Below are positions 17,444-26,146 of a stretch of DNA of 64,000 bases, in pieces. Where the stretch lies: assembly GCF_003034915.1 (NCBI RefSeq), contig NZ_PZJX01000005.1:162607-226606 (forward strand). Reading direction: 5' to 3'. The stretch comes from Mesorhizobium helmanticense (GTDB taxonomy: Bacteria; Pseudomonadota; Alphaproteobacteria; Rhizobiales; Rhizobiaceae). The notes beneath the pieces were generated by a model. The model saw only the letters and a list, made by a program, of their open reading frames with translations, did no database searches and was not told the DNA's origin. Position 1 is the stretch's first letter. Every line of letters starts with the position of its first letter. The translations under genes were made by a program, and so were the position numbers.

Positions 17444-17935
17444 ATGGACCGCCTTGACAGAAAAATTCTTCGCCTCCTGCAGGAGGACGCGACGCTCGCG
17501 GTCGCCGATGTCGCCAAGAAAGTCGGGCTGTCGACGACGCCCTGCTGGCGACGCATCCAGAAGCTCGAGGAGGAAGGCGTGATCAAGCGGCGCGTCGCCA
17601 TCCTCGACCACGAGAAGGTCAATGTGCGCGTCACCGTCTTCGTATCGATCCGCACCAATTCACACAGCCATGAATGGCTGCGGCGTTTTTCGGAGGTCAT
17701 CCAGGAATTTCCTGAAGTGGTCGAGTTCTACCGTATGAGCGGCGACGTCGACTATCTCTTGCGCGTGGTGGTGCCCGACATTGCCGCCTATGACGCCTTC
17801 TACAAGCGGCTGATCGCCAAGATCGAAATCCGCGACGTGTCGTCGTCTTTCGCCATGGAGCAGATCAAATACACGACTGAAATGCCGCTCGACTATATGG
17901 TGCTCGATAAGGAATCGGGTGCCAACGCTGCCTGA
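17444..17935 (+). CDS. Lrp/AsnC family transcriptional regulator
   Basis: The 163-residue protein starts MDRLDRKILRLLQEDATLAV, a standard Lrp N-terminus. A helix-turn-helix (VADVAKKVGLSTTPCWRRI) follows, then a RAM ligand-binding domain with MSGDVDYLLRVVVPDIAAYD. The ATG at 17444 is preceded by AGGGGAG; the open frame upstream lacks a ribosome site. It is alone, with 190 bases of probable promoter before it. Members sense amino acids and often repress themselves; the effector here is unknown. Confidence 0.92.
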   Translation: MDRLDRKILRLLQEDATLAVADVAKKVGLSTTPCWRRIQKLEEEGVIKRRVAILDHEKVNVRVTVFVSIRTNSHSHEWLRRFSEVIQEFPEVVEFYRMSGDVDYLLRVVVPDIAAYDAFYKRLIAKIEIRDVSSSFAMEQIKYTTEMPLDYMVLDKESGANAA

Positions 17936-17946
17936 GGTTCGGTCGC

Positions 17947-18519
17947 TTAGTTCTTCTTTTTGTTGAGGAAACTCCACGGCGAATTCACCGGCAGCGTGAT
18001 CGTGTCCGGCACCTTATCGACCCCCACCACCTCGGCCTTGCGCATCGTGTAGCCCGACTGGATGACGCTGACGCCGTCGAGGATGAAAAGCTGGCTTTTC
18101 TCCATGCCTGGCTTCAAGGCGCCGGTGACGGAGACGGGCTGGTAGGCCTCCGACATCGTGTAGGGATGGGCAGGGGTGACCAGCACGATCTGATTGGGCG
18201 GCGGCGTCGGCATGTGGCTGCAAGCGCCCGTCCAGGGCACCAGCAGGAACTGATAGACGAGGTCGCCGTCACGGTCGACCGGTAGCGCATAGCCTGCAAG
18301 CTGGACGGTCTTGTCCTGCAAATCGAGCGACAGCGTCTCTCCATGATCGGGCATTTTTGCCGCGATCATCGGCAGTCCGACGCTTTCGGCGGCGGCCTGC
18401 GTTGCGGGACGCAGATCCTTCCAGAATATGTGCGCGGTTTCCGCAGAGGCGTTTGCCGACGCGATGGGCAGCAGCAACGCGGCTGTGAAGCCCATGGTTG
18501 ATTTAAGGCGGATGCTCAT
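17947..18519 (-). CDS. DUF3299 periplasmic protein
   Basis: From the ATG at 18519, with AGGGAAGC upstream, the product is 190 residues with a signal peptide (about 28 residues, ending SANASAETA). The mature part contains GYALPVDRDGDLVYQFLLVP and CSHMPTPPPNQIVLV, the hallmark of DUF3299 proteins, which are thought to be secreted and linked to metal or ABC transport systems in other bacteria. No transporter gene is adjacent. The frame continues far upstream through the next gene but without homology, so this start is preferred. Confidence 0.85.
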   Translation of the reverse strand: MSIRLKSTMGFTAALLLPIASANASAETAHIFWKDLRPATQAAAESVGLPMIAAKMPDHGETLSLDLQDKTVQLAGYALPVDRDGDLVYQFLLVPWTGACSHMPTPPPNQIVLVTPAHPYTMSEAYQPVSVTGALKPGMEKSQLFILDGVSVIQSGYTMRKAEVVGVDKVPDTITLPVNSPWSFLNKKKN

Positions 18520-18605
18520 TGGCTGCTTCCCTTTGCAACCGAGTAAAGCCGCCGTTGCCGACAGCGTCAACGCCTTGGTCCAGATCGACTCCCCCAAGGA
18601 ACAGA

Positions 18606-19319
18606 TCACTTGCCCTGTTTTGTCTTCGCCGCCAGTCGATTGAGTGTCTTGGCATCGGAAAGTTCCCGCACCGCATCCTTGCCGATCCACCGCGCCGTCT
18701 TGTCGGTTGAGGCAGCCAGCCTTTGCGCCAAGGCAAGGGCAGGGCCGTGCATATCCATCGAGCGCTTGCCGATCGAACGAAGAGCCCAGTTCACGGCCTT
18801 CTTCACGAAATTGCGGCCGTCGGTGGCATGCGCTTCGATGATCGGCAGGAAGTCGAGGAAGGTTGCCGCTGGCTCTTTCTTCCGGTGGACGACCGACCAT
18901 GCCATCATGGCAAAAGCCGTGCGTCGAACGAATTCCCGTTCGTCGGCCGCGAACTCGTAGATCAGTTCCCTCCAGGAGTCCGTGTCGACAAAGAGATCGG
19001 AGACACCGTCGACGATATCCCACGAGTCGAAAGACGCCGCCCATCCTCTTGCATCGGCGGCAGAAAACCGCTTCGGGTCGGCGGTGACGGAAGCGATGAA
19101 CTGCGCCTCCATGATACCTGTCTGCCATAGCTCAAAGGCACGCTCATGGTTGCCCTTGATTTTCTTGGCAATCTGCCGCTGCACGCCATGCGAGATGCCG
19201 AGCGCGCGTTCGATCTTGATGCCATAGCGCAGCATGCCGAGGCGATTCTCTTCCGAGCCGATCGAGCGCAGATGGGCGACAATTTCCTCGGCGCTGGATT
19301 GAGGCGAAAGCTCGGCCAC
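18606..19319 (-). CDS. DNA alkylation repair (AlkD-like) HEAT-repeat protein
   Basis: The 237-residue product is entirely helical with HEAT-like repeats. Features include RYGIKIERALGISHGVQRQIAKKIK, SFDSWDIVDGVSDLF, DEREFVRRTAFAMMAWSV and NFVKKAVNWALRSIGKR, which are typical of the AlkD superfamily of alkyl-base glycosylases. The GTG at 19319 lies 8 bases after the stop of the upstream dehydrogenase, with AGG before it, so the two may be coupled. Activity on alkylated bases is inferred from the family. Confidence 0.85.
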   Translation of the reverse strand: MAELSPQSSAEEIVAHLRSIGSEENRLGMLRYGIKIERALGISHGVQRQIAKKIKGNHERAFELWQTGIMEAQFIASVTADPKRFSAADARGWAASFDSWDIVDGVSDLFVDTDSWRELIYEFAADEREFVRRTAFAMMAWSVVHRKKEPAATFLDFLPIIEAHATDGRNFVKKAVNWALRSIGKRSMDMHGPALALAQRLAASTDKTARWIGKDAVRELSDAKTLNRLAAKTKQGK

Positions 19320-19326
19320 CGCGAAC

Positions 19327-20196
19327 CTATTTTTCCAGTCGCGCCAGCAACGAGGACGTATCCCAGCGCTTGCCGCCCATCGCCTGCACATCCTTGTAGA
19401 ACTGGTCGACAAGTGCCGTCACCGGCAGCTTGGCGCCGTTGCGGTCGGCCTCCGCCAGGCAGATGCCGAGATCCTTGCGCATCCAGTCGACGGCGAAGCC
19501 GAAATCGTACTTGCCGGCATTCATCGTCTTGTGGCGGTTCTCCATCTGCCACGAGCCGGCCGCGCCCTTGGAGATCACCTCGATGACTTTCTCGATGTCG
19601 AGCCCGGCCTTCTTGCCGAAATGGATGCCCTCGGCCAATCCCTGGACAAGACCGGCGATGCATATCTGGTTGATCATCTTGGTGAGCTGGCCGGCACCTG
19701 CCGGTCCCATCAGCCCGACCATGCGGGCATAGGCGTCAATGACAGGCTGCGCCTTGTCGAAGGCCTTTTGTTCGCCGCCGACCATTACCGTCAGCACGCC
19801 GTTCTCGGCGCCTGCCTGGCCGCCGGAAACCGGTGCGTCGAGAAACGAAAACCCGCGTACTTGCGCCTTTTCCGCCAGTTCGCGCGCGACTTCGGCCGAC
19901 GCAGTGGTGTTGTCGATGAAGATGGCTCCCTTCTTCATCGACTGGAAAGCGCCGCCACCGCCGATCGTCACTGAGCGCAGATCATCGTCGTTACCGACGC
20001 AGGAAAAGACGAAATCCTTGCCTTCGGCAGCCTCGGCCGGTGTCGCGGCAAGGCTGCCGCCATGCTGCCCAACCCATTGCTCGGCCTTTGCCCTGGTGCG
20101 GTTGTAGACGGTGACGTCGTGGCCACCCTTGTTCCTGAGATGCCCGGCCATCGGATATCCCATCACGCCAAGACCAAGAAATGCCACCGATGCCAT
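19327..20196 (-). CDS. NAD(P)-dependent beta-hydroxyacid dehydrogenase family protein
   Basis: The 289-residue protein begins MASVAFLGLGVMGYPMAGHL, a Rossmann dinucleotide site, has DAPVSGGQAGAENGVLTVMV (substrate-binding motif), and TKMINQIC with the catalytic lysine. This is the 3-hydroxyisobutyrate/tartronate-semialdehyde reductase/GLYR family. GGAAGG precedes the ATG at 20196. The ABC transporter upstream and the AlkD-like gene downstream give no clear metabolic clue. The exact hydroxy acid is unknown. Confidence 0.88.
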   Translation of the reverse strand: MASVAFLGLGVMGYPMAGHLRNKGGHDVTVYNRTRAKAEQWVGQHGGSLAATPAEAAEGKDFVFSCVGNDDDLRSVTIGGGGAFQSMKKGAIFIDNTTASAEVARELAEKAQVRGFSFLDAPVSGGQAGAENGVLTVMVGGEQKAFDKAQPVIDAYARMVGLMGPAGAGQLTKMINQICIAGLVQGLAEGIHFGKKAGLDIEKVIEVISKGAAGSWQMENRHKTMNAGKYDFGFAVDWMRKDLGICLAEADRNGAKLPVTALVDQFYKDVQAMGGKRWDTSSLLARLEK

Positions 20197-20294
20197 AGGC
20201 TTACCTTCCACAGAAACAGAATTCGCTGCGGAAGCTCTAGCGCATGGCCCGGAAAATCGGAATCGATTTTTGGAGCGGCCGGCGCCGGACCGCA

Positions 20295-21116
20295 TCAGCG
20301 TTTCAGGTGAATGGTGATCCGGCGCTCGATCCATTCGATCGCGTGGCGCAATATCTCGACCATCACCAGATAGACGATGGCGACCCAGATATAGGCCTGG
20401 ATGTCGAACGAGTTGGCAAAGGCAAGCTTGGCCTGGCCCATCAAGTCATAGACTGTGATGATGGCGACGATGGCGGAGGCCTTGATCATCAGGATGAGTT
20501 CGTTGCCATAGGGCCGCAAGGCGACGATCAGTGCCTGCGGCAGGATGATCTTGCGCAGCGTCTGCAATTTGTGCAGCCCAAGCGAGGCAGCACCTTCCCA
20601 CTGGCCCCTTGGAACGCTCTCGATGGCGCCGCGCAGGATTTCCGCCTGGTAAGCGGCCGTGTTGAGCGCAAAGGCGAAGACGCCACAGTAGAACGCTTCG
20701 CGGAAGAACCACCACAGCCCAATCGTTTGGAGCTCTGGCCTGAACGACCCCAACCCGTAGTAGACCAGAAAGGTCTGGACCAGCAGCGGCGTGCCCCGGA
20801 AGAAGTAGACATAACAATAGGCCAGGCCGGAAAGAACAGGGTTCTTCGACATGCGGCCATAGGCGACCGGCACCGACAGGATGGCGCCAAGCACCATCGA
20901 AATGGCGACCAGCGATAGTGTGACTTCCAGCCCTTTCAGATAGGCCGGTGCATATTTGGCGAAGAATTCGGCGTTCCAGGCAAAGACCAAATAGGCAACG
21001 ATGCCCAGGCCGAAAGCGATCCACAGACTAACAAGCGCGTAGCCGATGATGCGGCTGCGCGGCCAGCCTCGCGCCTGTGGCGGCGGCCGTTCGACGATTG
21101 CGGCTGTGACGCTCAT
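20295..21116 (-). CDS. Amino-acid ABC transporter permease (HisM/GlnP family)
   Basis: The 273-residue protein has about five membrane helices plus an extra N-terminal one and the coupling motif EILRGAIESVPRGQWEGAASLG, which contacts the ATPase in polar amino-acid importers. The start overlaps the stop of the neighbouring permease by ATGA, so both are made together. It is the last gene of the run; no ATP-binding gene follows. Confidence 0.92.
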   Translation of the reverse strand: MSVTAAIVERPPPQARGWPRSRIIGYALVSLWIAFGLGIVAYLVFAWNAEFFAKYAPAYLKGLEVTLSLVAISMVLGAILSVPVAYGRMSKNPVLSGLAYCYVYFFRGTPLLVQTFLVYYGLGSFRPELQTIGLWWFFREAFYCGVFAFALNTAAYQAEILRGAIESVPRGQWEGAASLGLHKLQTLRKIILPQALIVALRPYGNELILMIKASAIVAIITVYDLMGQAKLAFANSFDIQAYIWVAIVYLVMVEILRHAIEWIERRITIHLKR

Positions 21117-21832
21117 CGTTGCGCCTCCCGCTTTCCCAGCGAGCGCAAAATGGCATTGGTGGCGAATGACGACAGGACGGCCAGGACAAGAAAGACCAGC
21201 GCCGCGACGCTGTAGAACAGAAACGAATGTTTGGTGACGCGGGCGGCCACACCGGCGTTGCGCAGCGTTTCGGCAAGGCCGACGATCGACACGAGCGATG
21301 TGTCCTTGAGCAAAGCGAGCCAGCAGTTTTCGAGGCCGGGAAAGGCGATGCGAAGCAACTGCGGCAAGATCACCTTGCGCATCGTTTGCCAGCTCGAAAG
21401 GCCAAGCGCGTAGCTGCCCTCATACTGGCCCTTTGGTATCGCGCGGAAAGCGGAAAGAAAAACCTCGCTGGCATAGGATGAGAAGATCAGGGCAAGCACG
21501 ATCATGCCGGCGACGAAGCCGTTGACGTCGATGGTCGCTTCGGGCCGGAAATATCTGATGAGATGCTGCAGCAGAATCGGCATGCCGAAAAAGAACAGGA
21601 AAAGCGTCACCAGTTCCGGCAGGCCGCGGAAGATTGTCGTGTAGACGTTGGCGGCGAGGCGCAACGAAGGTTCTTCTGATTGCTTGCCCAGCGCTATGAA
21701 GAAACCGATCGTCAGGCCGATGGGCAGCGTGGCCAGCGCAAGCGCGACGGTGACCATCGCACCAGAAGCAATGTCGTCAAGCCAGCCATCCGGTCCCCAA
21801 CTGAGAAGCGTCCATATGCTCTGGCTCGGCAT
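21113..21832 (-). CDS. Amino-acid ABC transporter permease (HisQ family)
   Basis: The 239-residue permease has five predicted membrane helices and the coupling motif EVFLSAFRAIPKGQYEGSYALG. It forms a heterodimer with the second permease, whose gene it overlaps by 4 bases. It lies 80 bases after the binding-protein gene on the same strand. The substrate class (polar or basic amino acids) is inferred from the family. Confidence 0.92.
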   Translation of the reverse strand: MPSQSIWTLLSWGPDGWLDDIASGAMVTVALALATLPIGLTIGFFIALGKQSEEPSLRLAANVYTTIFRGLPELVTLFLFFFGMPILLQHLIRYFRPEATIDVNGFVAGMIVLALIFSSYASEVFLSAFRAIPKGQYEGSYALGLSSWQTMRKVILPQLLRIAFPGLENCWLALLKDTSLVSIVGLAETLRNAGVAARVTKHSFLFYSVAALVFLVLAVLSSFATNAILRSLGKREAQR

Positions 21833-21912
21833 GGATCGGTCTTAATCTCCGTGACGGTTCCCAAGACGAGGATGGACGACGGCGGGGTATCCCCGCCGTC
21901 GTGACCGAGTTG

Positions 21913-22698
21913 TCAGGATTCGCCGCCGTAGACGTCGAACTTGAAGTACTTGTCGTTGATTTCCTTGTATTTTCCATTGGCGCGGATGGCGTCGATGGCG
22001 GCATTGAACTGGTTGACCAAATCGGTTTCGCCCTTGCGCACGGCGATACCGGCGCCAGGTCCAAAGATTTCGACCGGCTGCGGGTTCGGCGTGCCGAGGA
22101 TCTTGCAGCAGGCGCCGTCCGGCGTGTCGAGCCATTGGCTCAGCACGACGATGTCGTCTTCAATGGCGTCAAGACGGCCATTGGCGAGATCGGCCTGCTC
22201 CTCGGGGCTGCTCGGATAGCCCTTGATGGTGCTGTCCGTGTAGGTCTTCGAGGCATAGTTGAAGTGCGTTGTCGTGGTGGCAACGCCGACGGTCTTGCCA
22301 GCCAGATCCTCCTTGGTCACGCCCTTCAGCGTGGTGTCTTTCGGTGCGGCGAGTGCCGAGGGAGTGTTGTAGTATTTGTGGGTGAAGTCGACCTTCTCGG
22401 CTCGTTCCGGCGTGATCGACATCGAAGCGACGATGGCGTCGAACTTGCCGGCCTGGAGTGCCGGGATGATGCCATCCCAATCCTGTGCAACGAAGGTACA
22501 TTTCACCTTCATCTCGTCGCAAAGCGCCTTGGCGATGTCGATGTCGAAGCCTACGAGCTGGCCGTCGGCGGTAAGGTTGTTGAACGGGGGGTAGGCACCT
22601 TCAGTGCCGATTCTCAAGGTTTTTTCCTGAGCCTGGGCAACGCCAAGCGTCAGCAGCGCCGCCGATGCGGCGAGCGCTATACGCAGTGCAATACGCAT
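21913..22698 (-). CDS. Amino-acid ABC transporter periplasmic binding protein
   Basis: From the ATG at 22698, with AGAGAGGAC upstream, the product has 261 residues. The first 23 are a signal peptide ending AQAQ. The mature protein shows LRIGTEGAYPPFNNL, VGFDIDIAKAL and the SMSITPERAEKVDFT motif of family 3 solute-binding proteins. This is closest to the lysine/arginine/ornithine/histidine group. A GGGCGGT/ACCGCCC hairpin lies at 22746-22766 upstream and may belong to the leader. Confidence 0.93.
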   Translation of the reverse strand: MRIALRIALAASAALLTLGVAQAQEKTLRIGTEGAYPPFNNLTADGQLVGFDIDIAKALCDEMKVKCTFVAQDWDGIIPALQAGKFDAIVASMSITPERAEKVDFTHKYYNTPSALAAPKDTTLKGVTKEDLAGKTVGVATTTTHFNYASKTYTDSTIKGYPSSPEEQADLANGRLDAIEDDIVVLSQWLDTPDGACCKILGTPNPQPVEIFGPGAGIAVRKGETDLVNQFNAAIDAIRANGKYKEINDKYFKFDVYGGES

Positions 22699-22909
22699 GA
22701 TAGTCCTCTCTTTATGGTCCCGGCCGTCGTCCCTAACGGCTCTGTGGGCGGTGCTTTTGACCGCCCGCTGGCGCAATACTCCCAATATTTTCCAAGAAAA
22801 AGCAACTGCAAAACCGTCAGTTGCGGGATTTGTATTCCCGGAAAATGCTGACGCTGGGGCAGGCGCGGGGGAAAGGAAAGCGGCGACCGAGTGGTCTTCC
22901 GGCGTGCCG

Positions 22910-23419
22910 TCAGCGCGTCAAACCCGTCGTGCGCTCGACGAAGTCGGCAATTGATTTCGTGTCGTCGAGATCAAAGACCGGCAGGCTTTCGCCGGAGACT
23001 GCAAAGTCGGCTGCGACGGCGACGATATGCGGATCGCCTGTCGAAAGCGGTGTCCTGTCCCTGGCCTCCAGACGCCGCGTCTCGATCTTGTTGTGCGTCT
23101 CGCGCTTGTAGCCTTCGACCAGCACGATGTCGGATGGCGCCAGCCGCGACAGGATTTCGTCCAGCTCTGGTTCGTCCTCACCGCGCAATTCGTGCATCAG
23201 CGCCCAGCGCCTGCCCGAAACGATGGCGACTTCCGTAGCCCCGGCGTGCCTGTGGCGAAAGCTGTCGGTCCCCGGCGTGTCGATGTCGAAATCGTGATGG
23301 GCGTGCTTGACCGTCGAGACTTTCCAGCCGCGCCGGGCAAGTTCGGTGACCAGCTTTTCGGTCAGTGTGGTCTTGCCGGAATTCTTCCAGCCGGTGATGC
23401 CGAAGACGCGTCTCATCAT
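22910..23419 (-). CDS. mobB: Molybdopterin-guanine dinucleotide biosynthesis adaptor MobB
   Basis: The 169-residue GTP-binding protein starts RRVFGITGWKNSGKTTLTEK, with a Walker A loop, then KHAHHDFDIDTPGTDSFRH and DIVLVEGYKRE, all standard in MobB. Its ATG overlaps the TGA of mobA (ATGA), so the pair is translated together. It probably helps deliver molybdopterin or GTP to MobA. It is the last gene of the mobA-mobB pair. Confidence 0.93.
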   Translation of the reverse strand: MMRRVFGITGWKNSGKTTLTEKLVTELARRGWKVSTVKHAHHDFDIDTPGTDSFRHRHAGATEVAIVSGRRWALMHELRGEDEPELDEILSRLAPSDIVLVEGYKRETHNKIETRRLEARDRTPLSTGDPHIVAVAADFAVSGESLPVFDLDDTKSIADFVERTTGLTR

Positions 23420-24048
23420 GGCTTAATGCTCTGCAACAGACGCGCGGCCGCCGCAAGATCGTCTGGTGTATTGATGTTGAAGAACGGGTCGATCTCGTGC
23501 TCGCCGGATTTCAGCAGCGAAAACTCCACCTCGACAAAGCCATGCCGGTCGATGAAGGCGGAGACACGCCTGATGTCCTCGTCGACCAGGAAACGCCGCA
23601 GGGCCGCGCGCGCCTCTGTCGGCCAGAGCGCGAAGGTCGGATGCCATTTGCCACCCGAACAGGCTACTGCAATCGAACCGGGCCGTGCGCCGGCCGCCGC
23701 GACCAGCCGTTCAACCAGATCCCGCGGCAGCAAGGGCGTGTCGCCGGCAGCTGTGGCGAGTGTTTCGCTGGCCGTGTTGGCGGCAGCCCACTCGAGGCCG
23801 GTCAGGATACCGGCAAGCGGGCCGGCAAAGCCTTCCACCACATCGGCAAGCACCGGAAGTCCAATCCCGGCAAACCGTGCAGGATCGCCATTGGCGCTGA
23901 GCGCCAGCGGTCCGACCTGCGGCGCAAAGCGCGAGACGGCATGGCCCAACAGGCTGTCGCCGCCAAGCGCAAGCAGGCTCTTGTCGCCGCCGCCCATTCG
24001 CCGCGACCGGCCACCGGCCAGAATGATCCCTGCAATGTCTTGGCCCAT
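23416..24048 (-). CDS. mobA: Molybdenum cofactor guanylyltransferase
   Basis: The protein has about 210 residues. The nucleotide-binding N-terminus reads GIILAGGRSRRMGGGDKSLL, the signature of MobA, and AAGDTPLLP supplies the metal-binding aspartate. I chose the ATG at 24048; an in-frame ATG at 24066 would add six residues but has no ribosome site. MobA attaches GMP to molybdopterin to form the bis-MGD cofactor of DMSO-reductase family enzymes. It is coupled to mobB, and moaA lies 2 kb away on the same strand. Confidence 0.93.
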   Translation of the reverse strand: MGQDIAGIILAGGRSRRMGGGDKSLLALGGDSLLGHAVSRFAPQVGPLALSANGDPARFAGIGLPVLADVVEGFAGPLAGILTGLEWAAANTASETLATAAGDTPLLPRDLVERLVAAAGARPGSIAVACSGGKWHPTFALWPTEARAALRRFLVDEDIRRVSAFIDRHGFVEVEFSLLKSGEHEIDPFFNINTPDDLAAAARLLQSIKP

Positions 24049-24099
24049 CGTCAGCTGCCTATACATCCGTTACAATCGGACGGTCTTCAACGATTGGGC

Positions 24100-25020
24100 C
24101 TATATGCCGTCCGGTGCCATGTCGGGTCCAGCGCTTTCGGTGGCAGGTTTTTGCCGGCCGACGACCCGTTCGCGGTAAAGCGCGTAGAGGCCGGAGCCGA
24201 TGATGATGGTGGCGCCCACGGTCATGGGAAGGTCTGGAACGTCGCCGAAGATGACGAGGCCAAGCAGGATCGACCAGAGCAGGGCAGTGTAGCGGAACGG
24301 CGCGATGAAGGAGATGTCGCCCACCCGCATCGCCATGATGATGAACTGATAACCGATGACCACGAGCACAGCGGCGAGCGCCAGCAGCGCCGTGCTTTCC
24401 GCCGTCATCGGCGTCCAGCCGCCCATCGGCGAAAGCAGCGCCGCCCCCAGGATCGTCATGGCAGATGCCGTGGCGGTCGACACCAGCAAGGACGGAATGG
24501 CCTTGGGAATGCGCTTGGTGGCGAGGTCGCGCACCGCACAGAAGGCGACACAAACCAGTGCCAGCAGCGAATAGACGCTGAACCCTTCAAAGCCTGGCCG
24601 CACAATGATCAGCACGCCGGCGAATCCAATGGCGATGGCCAGCCAGCGCCGCCAGCCGACGCCCTCGTTGAACACCAGGGCTGCGCCCATCGTCACCGCC
24701 AGCGGCAGCGCCTGCAGCACGGCCGAGACATTGGCGATCGGCAAATGGGCAAGGGCAACGAGGAAGGCGACAGTGGCGCCGGCTTCGCCGATCACCCGTA
24801 TCGCCACCAATGGCTGCAGCATCGAGCTCGGTCGGGCAAGCGCGCCGCCGTGCCAGGCAAGCAAGCCGACGAAAAGCGAGGCGAAGACGCCCCGGATCAG
24901 CATGACCTGTGCCATGTTCATCGTTTCCGACGAAACCTTGGTGATCGCGTCGTTGAGGGTGAAGCCGACGATCGCCACCATCATGAACAGCGCGCCGCGC
25001 AAATTTGGGGAAAGAAGCAA
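24100..25020 (-). CDS. EamA/DMT-superfamily transporter
   Basis: The 306-residue protein has ten predicted membrane helices in two EamA repeats; ALVFNEGVGWRRWLAIAIGF ends the first repeat and LGLVIFGDVPDLPMTVGATI the second. It is a drug/metabolite-type exporter. The start codon appears to be TTG at 25020; an ATG at 24984 is possible. It is upstream of mobA with a 51-base gap and may be co-transcribed. The substrate is unknown. Confidence 0.85.
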   Translation of the reverse strand: MLLSPNLRGALFMMVAIVGFTLNDAITKVSSETMNMAQVMLIRGVFASLFVGLLAWHGGALARPSSMLQPLVAIRVIGEAGATVAFLVALAHLPIANVSAVLQALPLAVTMGAALVFNEGVGWRRWLAIAIGFAGVLIIVRPGFEGFSVYSLLALVCVAFCAVRDLATKRIPKAIPSLLVSTATASAMTILGAALLSPMGGWTPMTAESTALLALAAVLVVIGYQFIIMAMRVGDISFIAPFRYTALLWSILLGLVIFGDVPDLPMTVGATIIIGSGLYALYRERVVGRQKPATESAGPDMAPDGI

Positions 25021-25142
25021 AGGGCGTCACCGGTTGCGCTTTGCATTAAGCCTGTAGCAGCCGGTCGCAAGACAGCAACGTCAAAGGGCTGGGCCACAGG
25101 CTTCGTTGTGGCCCACACCATCCGCCTGCAAGTGCCACGGAA

Positions 25143-25499
25143 TTATTGCGGCGTCAGTATCTCGGTGCCGTTGCCATCCTTGCCGGCTATCGTCCACAGA
25201 CCGTGTAGCGAACCGTCTTCCTGGACCTTGTAGACGACAAGACCGACCGCCTTGCCCATGACGTAGCCGGCCGAAAAGGCATCGTCGTTTCGCATGCAGA
25301 TGCCATCCGAGGACGAGCCGCCAGTTTCCCAATGGATCGTGCAGGTCGTCTCGCTGGTCAGCGTGACGGTTGCCTCGCCGCCATAGGCCGATCCGTCGAA
25401 ATTGGTGCCGGCGACCGTGTAGGTGCCGCCGATCGATTGGCCAGCCGCGGGCACGGACACAAGGCCAAGCAATGCCAGAGAAAGAACGAGTTTGCGCAT
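25143..25499 (-). CDS. Small exported hypothetical protein
   Basis: The 118-residue product has a clear signal peptide (about 20 residues, ending PAAGQS). The mature domain is rich in Gly, Thr and beta-strand patterns, with cysteines at TTCTIHWE and DGICMRND that could form one disulfide. Similar rhizobial proteins are often labelled fibronectin-binding without proof. It lies upstream of the EamA gene with about 120 bases between. No function is proposed. Confidence 0.7.
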   Translation of the reverse strand: MRKLVLSLALLGLVSVPAAGQSIGGTYTVAGTNFDGSAYGGEATVTLTSETTCTIHWETGGSSSDGICMRNDDAFSAGYVMGKAVGLVVYKVQEDGSLHGLWTIAGKDGNGTEILTPQ

Positions 25500-25616
25500 A
25501 TGTATTCCCCCATGGAACGAAGAGCCGCTCCGGAGGGAAGGCTAGGCTGGAACGCTCCAGTGGTAAATCAGCAACCGCTTGCGGATTGGGACTTTTTCTG
25601 GGTGTGACCGGAAGGC

Positions 25617-26090
25617 TCACGGCCCTTTGAGGCTGCTCGCGATCTGGCCGACGAGTGGGTCGTATTTCGACTTAAGGGCAGGCGGATAGTCGATCCAGAC
25701 CGTGCGGATGACGCCATCCTTTCCGAACAGACGGCGCTCATAGAAGATGTTGTTGCCCTTCAGGCCTGACAGCACCGCCCAGTCCTTGCCGGTCTTGCTG
25801 TAGGTGATCTCGTAGCCTGGCCCTTCGCGGGCTTTCTCGGCGGCGACGAAACCTTTCGGGGTATCTTCATCGATGTTGAGGATGCCCGAGCAGGTCAGGC
25901 TGGCGCCGTCGGTGCTGAGCCATTGCTGTCCGTCGCCATTGTCGGGCTCAGGCTGGCGATCAGTGAAAATCTCATCCGGAAAGGTGCAGACGGTGCCGAA
26001 GCGCGCATTGGTATAGGTGAACGGGGCGGCAACCGACGTGGTTGCCGCTATCGTCACAAACAACACCAGAATCGATTGAACGCGCCTCAT
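25617..26090 (-). CDS. Exported hypothetical protein
   Basis: The 157-residue product has a signal peptide (about 21 residues, ending SVAAPF). The mature part has two cysteines (GTVCTFPD, LTCSGIL) and an aromatic-rich C-terminal half, ending in LVGQIASSLKG. This looks like a small periplasmic domain of the kind found widely in Hyphomicrobiales. It stands between moaA and the other small exported protein, all on the minus strand. The function is unknown. Confidence 0.7.
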   Translation of the reverse strand: MRRVQSILVLFVTIAATTSVAAPFTYTNARFGTVCTFPDEIFTDRQPEPDNGDGQQWLSTDGASLTCSGILNIDEDTPKGFVAAEKAREGPGYEITYSKTGKDWAVLSGLKGNNIFYERRLFGKDGVIRTVWIDYPPALKSKYDPLVGQIASSLKGP

Positions 26091-26146
26091 TCCGGGCCTC
26101 CACGCCTGATGACCGGAAGTGATCTTGCACGAAGTTGGTGAAAGAA

